From assembly GCA_012295275.1 (NCBI GenBank), contig CM022665.1, positions 42,351,152 to 42,415,151 on the forward strand: 64,000 bases of DNA, given 5' to 3'. The stretch is from Chrysomallon squamiferum (Eukaryota > Mollusca > Gastropoda > Neomphalida > Peltospiridae). Positions 25,530-38,999 of this stretch are shown here, in pieces; positions within the stretch are counted from its first letter, which is position 1, and each line of letters starts with the position of its first letter. The notes beneath the pieces were generated by a model, which saw only the letters and a list, made by a program, of their open reading frames with translations, did no database searches and was not told the origin of the DNA. Position numbers and translations under genes: made by a program.

Positions 25530-26180
25530 ATGTCCAGCAGTCCTACATGAACTAAACAAGCACAAATTAATAAATACAAGTTTTAAATACTTGAATAATG
25601 CAGTGGGTCATCATCCTGTCTTGAGTGCATCTGATTGTATCTAAAGCAAACACTGTGTACATGTACACACACACACACAGACAGACAGACAGACACACAC
25701 AGCCCATCCCAGGCTGAAGAGCTGTCCTCCCACACACATGTAATAGCTGTACAATGTCATAGATCATTATTTTTTTTTTATTTTTTTTTTTTTTTTTTTT
25801 TAACAGTCAGCATGTCCTTTTAAACAGACGTATTGCAATGTTTAAGATATTTCTCATTCTAGGTCAAATTTAAAACTGCCACTACTACTTCTACAACTGT
25901 TACAGCTACAACAACTACTACTATTACTCCTCCTACCTCTGTTACTAACACTATTAGTGCTACTACTAGATCTTTTACCTACTACTGCTACTACAGCTGA
26001 TAATAACAATATTTAACATGCTTTGTTTTAGTTTAACTAGGTTTTGTTTAATTAGTAATACATTCTGTTCAGTTGTCATTAAATCAAATTCATTCACTAC
26101 TTTTCTTGCTGTCTGAGAAATATAAATATTTTTGATGAACACAGCTTTCATGATAGTGAGAACCAATATGTAGCCATTAG

Positions 26181-26198
26181 CCTCTCTCTCTCTGTCTG

Positions 26199-26245
<47 letters not shown>

Positions 26246-26273
26246 GTCTGTCTGTCTCTTTGTCTGTCTCTCC
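26181..26273. repeat. (CT)n / CTGT microsatellite
   Basis: Polypyrimidine tract interrupted by CTGT units. Confidence 0.92.
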
Positions 26274-28263
26274 CCAAGCCCCTTAATATAACCTAACATA
26301 CATTAGTTATGGTTTAATAAGTATTTCTAAGAACAGTAATGATCTGAGATTTCAGTGATGTTTTTTCTTTTTGTTTTTTGCCACATCAGTGTGGATTTTC
26401 TAGTTTCCTAGACAAACTAAAAGCACTTGAAGGTTAATTTTGGATTTTATTACTACTCCAGAGAAGACTAATGGTTCATGATTTCGTCCAAGCATGATAA
26501 TGAATTTTACATGTCCATTGCAGTGGCTTAGAGTTACTCCCCTTAATTTAATTTGATATGTTTTGAAAAGATTTAATCTGAAAGTGTTTGTTATTGTTAA
26601 TGAATCTATAACTGTAAGATAATCAGTCTTTACTTTTTTCATTCATTTTCTTTTTATTATTTTTTTTTCCTCTTTTTTTCCCCTTCTCTCTGATAAAGAA
26701 AATAAATGAAACAAAAAGAAGAAAAGAAACGAGCATTCTATTAAAAAAAAAAATATGTAAGAAATGGCAAAAGTAAATAGTGTAACTAATACTGTTATTT
26801 ATTTTATTCATTTATTTATTATTATTAATAATTATTTTATTTTATTTTTTGAAACAAGTAAAAGATTCGTAAAATTTTGTCATATGATTATTTATTGATT
26901 TAAAAATATGTATAAATAATTTTAATATCTACATTTTCATTACATTTCATACATTAATAATTCCTACTGAAATACATGTAGGAACACACACATACACACA
27001 CACAAAACACACTACTATTCATTACATTTGATATATACATTATTCTGTTTAAACATGTATAGACACATAAAAACACACATGCACATACACACATTCACAC
27101 ACACTCCTGTTCATTACATTACATTTCGTATATTTAAATTATGACAAAAAAACCAAACAAACAAAGCAACAAAATAATAATAATAACAAATCATGCTGTC
27201 AAAGACAATTAAATTTTTTTTAAAATAGGTAAAAGGGTTTTTTAAATCTCAGATCTTTGCGTGGAAGTCTGGAAGTGGGGATTAGAAAATAGTTTCACTC
27301 TTTGCTGGGTAAGCTGAATGTCTGGACCCTCACTGGTATTGTCACAGAACCTCTTCAACAACCTCTCAAATCCAAAATGCATTCAAAGTCGGCCATCTTG
27401 TTTGTCCAGGGATTGACTGGAATTTCTTGGCCATGTTAAGATGCTGATGTGGAATTGCTACATTTGTTGGAGAAAATGTGTGAAAAATAAATAAACTTTG
27501 AAATAATGATAAAAAAAATCAGGTTTTTATTTTATTTATTTTTTTAAATTTTTTTATTTTTTATGAGTAGGTAATTTGACAGAATGTGTATCTGTTGTTA
27601 ACTTCCTTCATTTTTATTGTTCATTTCATTCTCTGGTGGATTTTGACTCTTTCTTTTTCCTTTGCTTTTTGGTTGTGTTTTTATTTTTTTATTTTTTTAT
27701 TTTTTTTCGATTTTATCTTTCATTATTTCTTTGCTTTATTTTTATTAATTTTGTTTTATTTTCTAAATGATTTTTTATTGTTAGATTTAAAAAAAAAAAA
27801 AATTTAAATTTTCTTTATAAAAACTTTTAAAACTAATTTAACTTTTTATTTATTTATTTATATTTATTTTTTGTCTTGATAACTTCATTATAGCAAATTA
27901 AATCTAGAAATATCACACTTATTTTTATTTTATTTTTTTTCATTTTTGTGTAATGTATTTAATCAGGGTGTTAAAATAAAGGTGTCTGAGTTTGTACACA
28001 CTGCATCTATTCAGTGAGCCTTTTAGTAAATAAATAACATTTATTAGACGAAAAAAAGATAAGATTTTCATTTTTTACTTTTTTAATTGTCTGAAATTAA
28101 TTGACCATGAGGTAGATGTATGGTAATTTATTCCATTAAGTTCAGGTGTTTATTTTTTTTATATTACGAGAATGAAAAAATGAGGGAAGAAAATAACTAT
28201 TATGTGTATCTTGTATACTGTTTAGACTGTGTAACACAGCAAACATAAAGTTAATGTAGTATA

Positions 28264-28305
<42 letters not shown>

Positions 28306-28977
28306 CTCAAGTCTATATGTAGGCTTGGATACATCTATGTTCAAAACAATTAACATTTAAAATATCAAATTCCAAATAGATACATAATATAGATTATACT
28401 TCTATAAGCAATATATAATATTTTAACTTCTATTTTTTTATAAAATACATAATTCATATTGCGTAACTTCAACATAACTTTATTATGTTCATGTTGAAGT
28501 AAATTTTTAAACTTCTGCCTGCTAGTAACATAATCTGTGTATTTTATTGGTTAAAAACAACTAGATATAATAAATATTATACTGGCTCATCAATCATAAA
28601 GTAAACATATTCTTCTTTTTTTTCTTTTTTTAATACCACAGTAATGAATCTATACAGTCAGTTAGCATTGCCGGCAAAAAGTGCAGTAAACAGTGAATAA
28701 TTATTTTCTTCTCATAAGGATTTTGGTTATTTATGTGTTTTTTAATGAAGCACCAAGCTGAAAAATAATGTAGTAAGTAATGGAAGTAGATAATATTTGT
28801 ATTGCATGGTAATAAGAGGAATGATATGTGCTTTTTGCATTGGTCTGAATTGCTTCATTTTTTTCACTTGACAGTTAACTTGCATTTTACATGCATGCTG
28901 ATGAAGTAGTAGGCATAAACATTTTAGATATGCATCTGCAAATATAGATATGTATGTACTGTAAATATCTATGTGTG

Positions 28978-28981
<4 letters not shown>

Positions 28982-29043
<62 letters not shown>
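28982..29043. repeat. (TG)n microsatellite
   Basis: About 31 TG units without interruption. Confidence 0.96.
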
Positions 29044-29046
<3 letters not shown>

Positions 29047-29199
29047 ATTGGTGGGTATGGAAGGGTGGGTGTACATATCAAATGTATGTAGTTCAAAACA
29101 CTGTCAACCTGATAGTTTAAACACACAGTTCATGTACCCATACACTTCTATCATCTGTCTTGTTCATAAACTCACTAATATTTATATATACAGAGAGGG

Positions 29200-29325
<126 letters not shown>

Positions 29326-30750
29326 ATGTACGAATAATTATATCAAACATTTGTTTCAGATGTTAAAGTGAAGTGTATTACTAAATATAGGAAGTATAGT
29401 ACATTGAAACTAGGAAGTAGGATTTCAGCAGTACTAAAAGAGAAGTCCCAGTTCTGATTTTATTTCAAGTATGTTACTAACCAAATTAAGGATGCATAAA
29501 TGTAATTTCTGAAATATTTTACAACAAAGAAAAGAACAACAACAATAGTGATGATGATGATGATGATGATGATTTCAAAATTTTTATCTAAAATAAAATT
29601 GATGTGGACATATAATTACTAATTACCAAAATGTATGTGATTTTGACCATCAACTGATTGTGTAATTTTGTATATATTATTTTATTTATATTATTTTTAT
29701 TTATTTATTTATTTATTTTTATTATATTTTATTTTATTTTATTTAGTTATTTAATTTTTTAATTTTTATTTTTTCGTTCAAATAATAATATATATTTATA
29801 TATTATTCACCGCAAGACTAAATTTGACATTTAAATATGTGAAGGACTTAAGAAACATGTTTCATTAAAATATTACTAACATTAATTTTAAATATCAATT
29901 GTCTAATAAAATTACACTTAAACAATATTTTTTTAACAGTAAAATAAATATATTGCTAAATAAATTGAATAATAATCATTTCATTTAGCACTTACATAAT
30001 AATCCTGAACGTTTAATAGTTAAAAATGGATGAATTTAGGAATCGTATTTCTGGACAACAAACCATTAAAAGTGTTAAACAGGTGTGGAAACTTACAGTT
30101 TTCATTATCACATTCATAAAACAGTGCATGTTTAATGAATCTCCAGCACGAAACATGATTTTACATTAAGATGTAAATTTTATATTTTGTTATCAAACAC
30201 ATAAAATACAGATCCACATCTTGATAAACTGTGTTAAATAAAAATCATTAAACAAGCATTTGTAATAATTAAATAAGGTTTTTAAACTGTAAAATATGTG
30301 TGATGTTAATTAATGTTTTTTTTAATTATTATTTTTATTTATATGTATGCATGTGTATATATATATATATATAAGGTATTTTTCTACATTATGAAAAGGA
30401 ACTATAGTTTTGTTATCAAACAGATACAATACCAGTGAACATCTTTGCAAACACATTATGATACTGATTTGATTGTAGGAATGAAAAATTTGAATATCAA
30501 ATAAATGAACTGTTGATACTTTTTCCACAAAAAAACACCCAACAAACAAATATTAAAAAAAAAAAAAAAAAAAAAAAAACAGGTCTCATTTATTTCTAAT
30601 TCATTTTACATAAACTGAATTTTTACTATCTTCTCATGTTTCAATAATTATCCTTTTTCCAACAACACTACTTGCTTCTGTTGCTAGTGAAAATTTTTTT
30701 TTTTTTTTTTTAGGGAATTTAATTTTTTTTTTTTTTTTTCTTTTTTTTTT

Positions 30751-30934
30751 CGAGGAAGTAATTGTGTATTTGTTTGAGCCCATTGTTTCTGTTGTCAAAC
30801 ACTTCGTTCCTGCAAGACAACAGTACACAGCCATGACTACTTCCTCGTCGTTACGTCAGCAACAGAGCTGCTGTTACACAAGATCAATAAGGCACATGGC
30901 TGAATGGACTCGTCCTGTTTGGCTGTGGACAGGC

Positions 30935-30996
<62 letters not shown>

Positions 30997-31600
30997 TGTG
31001 TGGCGAGAAAACTCAAAAATAAATTTGTTTGTATGTATATCTGTATGTGTGTGTGTGCTAGACATATTAGGATAAAGAAAGGATTTTATTTTGTTATTTC
31101 TATTTTTTTTGTGAAGAAAGAAACTGGATTGAATGTTTGCGTGTATTTTTTATTTCTTCGTGTGCATAGGTGTGTGAACAGCGTTTAGATCCCTCCGCTG
31201 TAATCTTGCATAACGCTGCAAAGCCGATGTTGACCTTAAAGCCGCTGAGTGTCCCAAGCGTGAGTGTGATTGGCTGGGTACACGTGTATTGACCAGTCTG
31301 ACAGGTCTGGCGGGCAGGCGGGCGGGCGGGCTGGTCGTGGTCTGCTGCTGCTGGCTAACTATAAATAATTGACCGCTTTTGTGCTTTAGAGGTTGTCTTT
31401 TTTTCTCTCTCTTCTCTTCTTTTTTTTTTTTTTTCTCTTTGTCCTCTGAGGACCTTAAGCCTTGTTGCCAATAACGATCAGATTGTTGATGTTGTGTTAT
31501 TATGTCACATTGTGTGTAGTTGGCGGATGATAAACAAATGGTGTGGTAGACGGAGAGGGCAGGGCGGGTTCCAGCTAATTTGGTACGATGTTGTATCAAC
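30751..31600 (+). promoter_or_regulatory. Intronic promoter-like island
   Basis: This repeat-poor, CpG-containing segment is split by a TG run (30940-30993). The left part has ETS-like GAGGAAGTA and its inverse (30751-30760 and 30838-30847) and a CRE-like TTACGTCA (30851-30858). The right part has, in order, an inverted CCAAT (ATTGG, 31269-31273), an E-box CACGTG (31281-31286), a GGCGGGCGGGC GC-rich stretch (about 31309-31331) and a TATA-like TATAAATA (31360-31367). The order and spacing are those of a + strand promoter starting near 31390. No coding first exon is visible downstream, so any transcript would begin with a non-coding exon or be a non-coding RNA. Confidence 0.45.
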
Positions 31601-32160
31601 TTTTGAAATTAGACAAAATAATCCTTATAAGTATTGCACAAAGGGGGACAACTGCTAATGACTGAATAGTGGCCCAGACAAACACTGTGCTTTGAAAAGC
31701 AAATCCATCTGTTTGCTTGTCACTGATTAGCATATTAAGTTGATGTCTCTTTTCTTCACTATTGTCTGTGATGTGGTTTTAAGTCTTTTTTCCTTGAAAA
31801 TCCTTCTTTTTGCCTCCTCTGTGTTTCTGCAGTTGAGATTGAGAGTTAAACTTGCTACTTGAACTCGTTCCTCAATTTTGTTTCTTAATTGATTTTTTAC
31901 ATTCTACTTTTGAAAAAAAAAAAAAAAAAAAAAAAAAATAATAATAATAATAGTAATAATGAAATAAAACTTATTGTTGTAATTTTAGCAAGATGTTTTT
32001 ACCTGCTGTTGTTAGTTCATGTCATTTCTGTCAGCCATCAGACTTTACAACTTAATGACTAAGTCAGCAATGTCAGAGTCACATCACATTTGAAAATGAC
32101 ACAAGTCAGTTTTCAAACCACATCATTTTAACGACATGTACAAATCCTTGGGTTATACTT
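31601..32160. other. Mostly unique intronic DNA
   Basis: Balanced to AT-rich sequence with one poly(A)/AAT run (31914-31950). No exon or motif stands out. Confidence 0.6.
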
Positions 32161-32169
32161 TCTGTGTGA

Positions 32170-32232
32170 GTTTATGGAATGTATATGTGAAATGTATATA
32201 TCAAATGTGTATGTGGAATGTATATGTGGAAT
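32170..32232. repeat. ~15-bp tandem repeat, 4 copies
   Basis: Degenerate copies of GGAATGTATATGTG. Confidence 0.75.
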
Positions 32233-32459
32233 GCAGTGGTTTCATTTTTCAAATAATTTAATTGGAAAACTACAGTATCAGAATAGTTTCAGTGAAAATA
32301 TAAAAATGCCCTTGGTATGGGAAAAGATACTGGTTTATATTAAAGCAGTTTTATTTTAATCACTTGCTTAATGATTCTCTTAACAAACCCCTTCATCAGA
32401 TGTTTCTGTAAAACTGTAATGTCAAAATAGTTTCAGTGAAAATACTAAAATAAGCAGGG

Positions 32460-32790
32460 TAATTTTTAATTTTTAATATATGCTTATCATGGACTAATTC
32501 TGTATAGGAGAATGTTTAGAAAATAACTGTAAATGCATGTTTGTCATGGACTTATTCTGTCCAAGAGAATGGACTTATTCTGTCCAGTTCTGTTCAAAGA
32601 ATGTTTAGAAAATAATTGTTAATGTATGATTATCATGGACCAGTTCTGTTCAAAAGAACGTTTAGAAAATAATTGTTAATGTATGATTATCATGGACCAG
32701 TTCTGTTCAAAAGAACGTTTAGAAAATAATTGTTAATGTATGATTATCATGGACCAGTTCTGTTCAAGAAAATATTAGGAAGAAAATTAT
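32460..32790. repeat. 57-bp tandem repeat, about 5 copies
   Basis: The units contain TTAGAAAATAATTGTTAATG and ATCATGGACCAGTTCTGTTC. The two central copies are identical at 57-bp spacing; outer copies are diverged or partly deleted. Confidence 0.9.
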
Positions 32791-33089
32791 TAATATGTAC
32801 ATTTGGTGTATGAAGTGCTGTATAAAAGCATATATTATTATTATATTGACTTTGTCCAAGAAAATATCAAATGAATAGGTTTAAATTTAATGTGCTGGGA
32901 TTTTTGGAAAATACTGAAATAATGTATGTCATTGTCACTGTGACTTGCTGTTAGGTAGGCTTTGTGAAAACCATGGCTAAAACATTCACTTCAGGTGTAA
33001 AGGATTGTGGGTAATGTGTGGTGTGAGAAGTGGTTAGAGTGTCAGTTTTTTGTCTTTGCTGGCTGATTAACTGACAGACTCTGTTTGTA

Positions 33090-34032
33090 CAGCACAACCA
33101 GGTTTCTGCTGGAACCTGTCACAGTTAGTCTTCCTCAACCCACGACCAGGTTTCTGCTGGAACCTGTCACAGTTAGTCTTCCTCAACCCATGACCAGGTT
33201 TCTGCTGAAACCTGTCACAGTTAGTCTTCCTCCTCAACCCACGACCAGGTTTCTGCTGAAACCTGTCACAGTTAGTCTTCCTCAACCCCACGACCAGGTT
33301 TCTGCTGAAACCTGTCACAGTTATTGTGACCAGGTTTCTGCTGGAACCTGTCACAGTTAGTCTTCCTCAACCCACGACCAGGTTTCTGCTGGAACCTGTC
33401 ACAGTTAGTCTTCCTCAACCCATGACCAGGTTTCTGCTGAAACCTGTCACAGTTAGTCTCCTCAACCCACCACCAGGTTTCTGCTGAAACCTGTCACAGT
33501 TAGTCTTCCTGACCAGGTTTCTGCTGAAACCTGTCACAGTTAGTCTTCCTCAACCCACGACCAGGTTTCTGCTGGAACCTGTCACAGTTAGTCTTCCTCA
33601 ACCCACGACCAGGTTTCTGCTGAAACCTGTCACAGTTAGTCTTCCTCAACCCACGACCAGGTTTCTGCTGAAACCTGTCACAGTTAGTCTTCCTCAACCC
33701 ACGACCAGGTTTCTGCTGAAACCTGTCACAGTTAGTCTTCCTCACCAGGTTTCTGCTGGAACCTGTCACAGTTAGTCTTCCTCAACCCACGACCAGGTTT
33801 CTGCTGGAACCTGTCACAGTTAGTCTTCCTCAACCCATGACCAGGTTTCTGCTGAAACCTGTCACAGTTAGTCTTCCTCAACCCACGACCAGGTTTCTGC
33901 TGAAACCTGTCACAGTTAGTCTTCCTCAACCCACGACCAGGTTTCTGCTGAAACCTGTCACAGTTAGTCTTCCTCAACCCACGACCAGGTTTCTGCTGGA
34001 ACCTGTCACAGTTAGTCTTCCTCAACCCACTG
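33090..34032. repeat. 48-bp minisatellite, 20 copies, with higher-order pattern
   Basis: The unit contains GACCAGGTTTCTGCTGAAAC, then CTGTCACAGTTAGTCTTCCT, then CAACCCAC. The 48-bp length equals 16 codons, so frames stay open on both strands with a 16-residue pattern (minus strand KTNCDRFQQKPGRGLR). It has no splice-bounded gene context and is better read as a non-coding minisatellite. An A/G variant after CTGCTG follows a five-unit pattern. Three copies have a shortened spacer (33327, 33509, 33742). Confidence 0.96.
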
Positions 34033-35040
34033 TCTTTATCACGTCCACTTCACTGACCACACTGACTGGTCAGCAGCACTCAGCCACTTCATACAGTTAC
34101 AGTAATTGTGATCTGGTAGAGTCCTTTCACTCACTTTATTAATAAGCAGACGTTGAACTGAGCTGCAGGCATTTGGAAAGACAATTTTATAAAGAAAAGA
34201 AATGTGTGTGTGTATATATATATATATATATAAATACATAAACACAGGTATTCAAATTGATACATACAAGTAGATGTCAAAAAAAAAAAAAAAAAAAAAA
34301 TATATCCAAAAAAACACATTAATAATAATAATAATAATTTTTTATAACTTCAAATCCAGTAAAAGATACATTATTTATCATTTTTGATGGATATCTCTTC
34401 AGTAGAGCATTGTTTGGAATGTGATAAAACATTGACTACTAAGTAACTTTTATCAGAAATATGGCTGTTTTATCACTGACTGTAGGTACATTAGTCTAAC
34501 AGATAAAAAAAACATTAGCTTAATAGAAGTAAAAAAGAAAAAACATTAGTTAATGTAAAAAGTGTATCTGTCATAAGCCACATGGTTATTATGTACATTA
34601 AATTAATGAATGCCTTTACAAAATCCACTTTACCATCACTACACATAAATCCATATAAAACCTGGCTGCCTTACTCTCCAGTGGTCAGTCCACTGGCCTA
34701 TGAAAGTAGCCAGTGGTCACTGATTGACAGGCAGTGGACAATCCCATCTCTTTCTGGCAGTCCAGCCCACTAGGCGTGAAATGGAATGACCTCTAGTGGT
34801 CAGTGTCGTGCCAAGGGCTTGTCAGGGCTCACTGGACATTGCTTTTATGACCAAAACACACTGGCCAAAAAAATAGTAAAACATCTCTTGACCGCCAGCT
34901 TTCATGTGCTTGTGTGTTCAAGATGGCAGCCACAGCAGCACAGGAGAACTGTCTGACAGACTGGAAGACTCGGTGACAGAAACACACACAGCCAGTAAGT
35001 TGATTTGTTCACTGCTCTAGTATGAGTGTATCAGTTATTT
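34033..35040. other. Repeat-poor intronic DNA with a donor-like site
   Basis: 34580-35000 has balanced composition and several TGGTCA/TGACCA words. A YY1-like CAAGATGGC at 34919-34927 contains an ATG (34923) that opens a 17-codon frame (MAATAAQENCLTDWKTR). Downstream is a strong donor-like CCA|GTAAGT (GT at 34995-34996). These could mark the end of an alternative non-coding first exon. TA and poly(A) runs occur at 34214-34232 and 34280-34300. Confidence 0.35.
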
Positions 35041-35054
35041 TAAACACAGGTTGT

Positions 35055-35292
<238 letters not shown>

Positions 35293-35299
35293 CTTTCTG

Positions 35300-36107
35300 T
35301 GTATAGTTTATGTCTGTTTTGCTGTTTGTATGTTTACAATTATCTGTGTAATGCAGGTAATACATTGGTTCAGTTAATCAAGTAATTTGTAAAGTTCAGT
35401 TTTCTCTAAATATGTAAATGATTTTTATAAGTAACACGACTAAATTTGATTTCTGAAACTCAGTGTAGGTGGGACACTTCAGTAGTGTGTAAAATATACA
35501 TGGGCTTGTTCTGTCTCTGATTCCTGATGCATTGCAAGTGTAATGTAACTACTACTGCACCTGATGATAACTTTCAGATTGTTTATCAATTATACATATT
35601 CAGTTTTATCTACCATTTTGTTATTGTCCCTCAGTGGACAATCCTGTTTTCTCTGTTAATACTCTACATCATTCAGTTTTTACATTTACAGTTTTTATAT
35701 TTTATTTCTTTGTTAAGTTGTGTTCACTGTTGTAGATTTGAAAATATGATGCTCTGGTTTGAAACAAAAAAATTATAAAAATATATAATTACAAAATATA
35801 AAAGAAGGAAATAAGAATTTAAAAAAATGAGAGAATTAAATAAATGTAATGTGATTACCATACATTTATCATTATGCCATATTATTATTGTTATTATTAT
35901 TGTTATTGTTGTTGGTGTGTTTTAAATCACATTTTTATCGAGAGTAGTAGCCAGTATGTATACAGTGATAGGAAATTAGCACATATTCTAAAGTGAAGCT
36001 TTATTTTCTTATCATGAGTGACAGAATTAGGCTTATGAACTAGGAGTGTATACATATTTGTCTGTTTCTCTCTACATGTAATAATACACATACAGAAACA
36101 TGCAAAC

Positions 36108-36151
<44 letters not shown>

Positions 36152-37423
36152 TATATATATACACACATAAATCACACAATAATACCATCTTCAGTTATCA
36201 GAAATTGATTTTTTTTAAAACTAGTTTAAGAAAACCCAATGAAACAATAGATTTTTATAAAAATTTTAAAATCCCAAATCTGATTATTGAAGGAAGTCAT
36301 ATGTATTTTCTTGTCATTGTTAAAATACATGCAAAAGCCTCATTGTTGTTTACTAAAAACAAATGTTTCAGTTTTTATTGCATTTTTTCTTCTTCAAAAA
36401 ACTGCATGTAGAATTAATAAATGTTTGACATCATATACCTGGAAATCAAAAAATTAATCAGAGCACATTTAGTGTTAAACAAAACCAAGCTTAATTATAA
36501 CTGTAGGTGATTAACTGGTTATTGTGTTTTAAAAATATGTACATCACTGAAAATGAGATTTATCTTAAAACAAATGTTGTTGATAGCAACATTTTTAATG
36601 AGGTTCTGTGTTATTTTGAAAAATTAATGAATGTTTTAGTTTTTGTTTGTTTCAAGAACCAGTTTACCTTTGGGGTTCTGTTTGTCTGTATGGCAACTAA
36701 AACTGTTAGTTTGTTTTAAATAAAATAGTTAATTATTTTTATTCATTTTTGATTTATTTAACTGAACATTCCTTTCATACATTTCATGATTTGTGCCTTT
36801 CTTTATAGTCTATGAAAATCTTTCAAATAATTGTTTTAATTCAGTGTATTTTCAGATTTTATTTTCTTCATTTTTATTTTTTTTATTTTTATTATTTTTT
36901 TTTTTTTGGGACATTTTTTTAACATTAGTTTGGACATTAACTCTCATTTTTTCTTCTTTCCTTTTTTTACTTTCTCGTTTGTTTTTTGTCATTTTTTTTT
37001 TTCCATTTCCATTTCTCATTTATTTGTTCTTTCTGTCTTCCTCACTCTTCTCTCTTGTAAGTTTGAATTAAAAGAATTCTTTGAAATGATTTATTAAATC
37101 ACATCATGTTAGAACCTTCAGCTGCCTCCGGTGACTCTACTCTGCTGCTTACAAACCCTGTACATGTTTACTGCAGTCACACCACAAACTGAGTCAAACC
37201 TGCTGCTTCAGGAGCCTCAGTTTGGCACAGAAGGAAGCATATACTGACATCTACCAGCACAAACTGTTTTGTCATTCTGGTGGTAGGGAACCTCTCTGAT
37301 GCAGATAGCTTCATTTGATTAGCCAAAAAAAAAAGGCACCTACTTTTAAAAAAAAAAATACTGATAAGAATTAAGTGTTGGCAAACATTCTTTTTTTGTC
37401 TCTCTTTTATTAACACCAGACTT

Positions 37424-37454
<31 letters not shown>

Positions 37455-38995
37455 TTTAAATTCTTTTTTTAAATCTTTTACAAATTAATGTGGACTAAAG
37501 GTCTCTGCAGTTGACAACAAATATTTTATTTTTATTATTATTTTGTTCTCCTTTTTTGTCTTTTCTTTCCTACATTATTGTTTGGATTTGTTTTTTTCTG
37601 TGTTAATTGTATAAGAAGAATGTAATAGAATAACTGAGAATTTTATAACATTATTTTAAGTATTCTGAAAAACTTGTGGTTGTAAAAACTGTTAATGCCT
37701 TTTAGAAAATTATTTTTTCTTACTCATATATATATATATATATATATATTAACAGCATTCTGTATGTCATCACTCAATTTTATCAATGCATTTAGCTTTG
37801 GGAGGGTAAAAAATATTTTTCTTTTCTTTTCTTTTCTTTTTTTCTTTTTTTTTTTTATTATTTTTTTCTTTTTTTAATCTGTTTATGTATAGCAATAGGT
37901 GTATTGTTAAAAATGTTAAGAACAACATTAACTAAAAACAGTCTATGTATATACCTCTTCCTTTGCCCCCCAACAAGACAGGCAATGCTACGGAAGTTTT
38001 GATTGGTAACAGATGTAGATGTGTTTTGAAAACTGATTGGCTGGGGCTGGTATTCACTGTTAGGTTGTCACAGAAGTCAAGTTTATTTTGTTAAATTATA
38101 AAAAAAAAATGTAAAAAATAATATATAATAAATAAGTTTTTTTTTAAAGAAGTTTTATTTAATTATTTTTTGTATTTTATTTTGATATTATTTTACAGTT
38201 CTTAAGTAACTTCTGTTATTATATTTCAAATATTTCAAAGAATTTCTAGCTGCAGTCAAAACCAGAAAAATTAGTTACCAGTTGCATTATTAGGTAACAG
38301 CTTGAAAAATTTTAATTGCATATTTCAAAGACAGATCATAAAAGTTAGATTTATGTTTTCCTTTTTAAACATCTATAAAAATTATTTTTCAGTAATAATA
38401 AAAGTAATAATAATAATAATAGTAATAGTAATAGTAATAGTAATAGTAATAGTAATAGTAATAGTAATAATAAAAATAATAAAAATAATATTTTCTCATG
38501 ATAGGCAAAATTAAAACAATTAGCAAATTAAAGAATGTTTTGTAACAACCCAACATAATAAAATAAAATAAAATGTATATGATATATTTACATGAATTGA
38601 TGTTAATATAAAGTGTTTAAAAAAAGAAATAAAAATAAACTAAAAATATAAAAGTATCAGTTGAAAACAAAGAAAACACTGCTTGTTATTCTCTCATTAA
38701 AATATGTTTTTTCAAAATCTTAAAAATTTAATTTTCAGTATAATTGTATTTAAATAATTTCTTTCGGCATCACATATAAACAACTGAGGATTTTTTTTTA
38801 CTTCCTTTCTAATCCTCTTTTTATTTTCTTCCCACTTTCAAATTTAGTTGTCTTGTAATTGAAAATGTGGTCAGCTCGTAAAACAGAACAATAAAATTAT
38901 TTTTCTTTCACAAAGAGTCTTCCTGTCCAGTTTTCAAATATATTTTCATTTCCAATAAAAGATGACTACAAAAGAACAAAAAAAATTTCTTCAAA
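35300..38995. other. AT-rich intronic DNA
   Basis: Contains AC (36111-36144), many T-rich tracts (36870-37020, 37820-37880), poly(A) (37429-37454), TA (37725-37749) and AGTAAT repeats (38396-38480). 37110-37320 is more balanced but has no supported exon. Confidence 0.7.
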
Positions 38996-38999
38996 TATA

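Noticed and set aside
31150-31599. Minus-strand ORF of 149 codons in the 31-kb island
   Set aside because: Low-complexity Lys/Glu/Gln run from a T-rich tract, with no family resemblance and no splice boundaries. The island reads better as a regulatory region.
33067-34025. Minus-strand ORFs with the repeated NCDRFQQKPGRGLR pattern, resembling a repeat protein
   Set aside because: The 48-bp unit is a multiple of three and lacks stops on both strands. Frame-breaking spacer deletions (33327, 33509, 33742) interrupt it, and no start or splice context exists.
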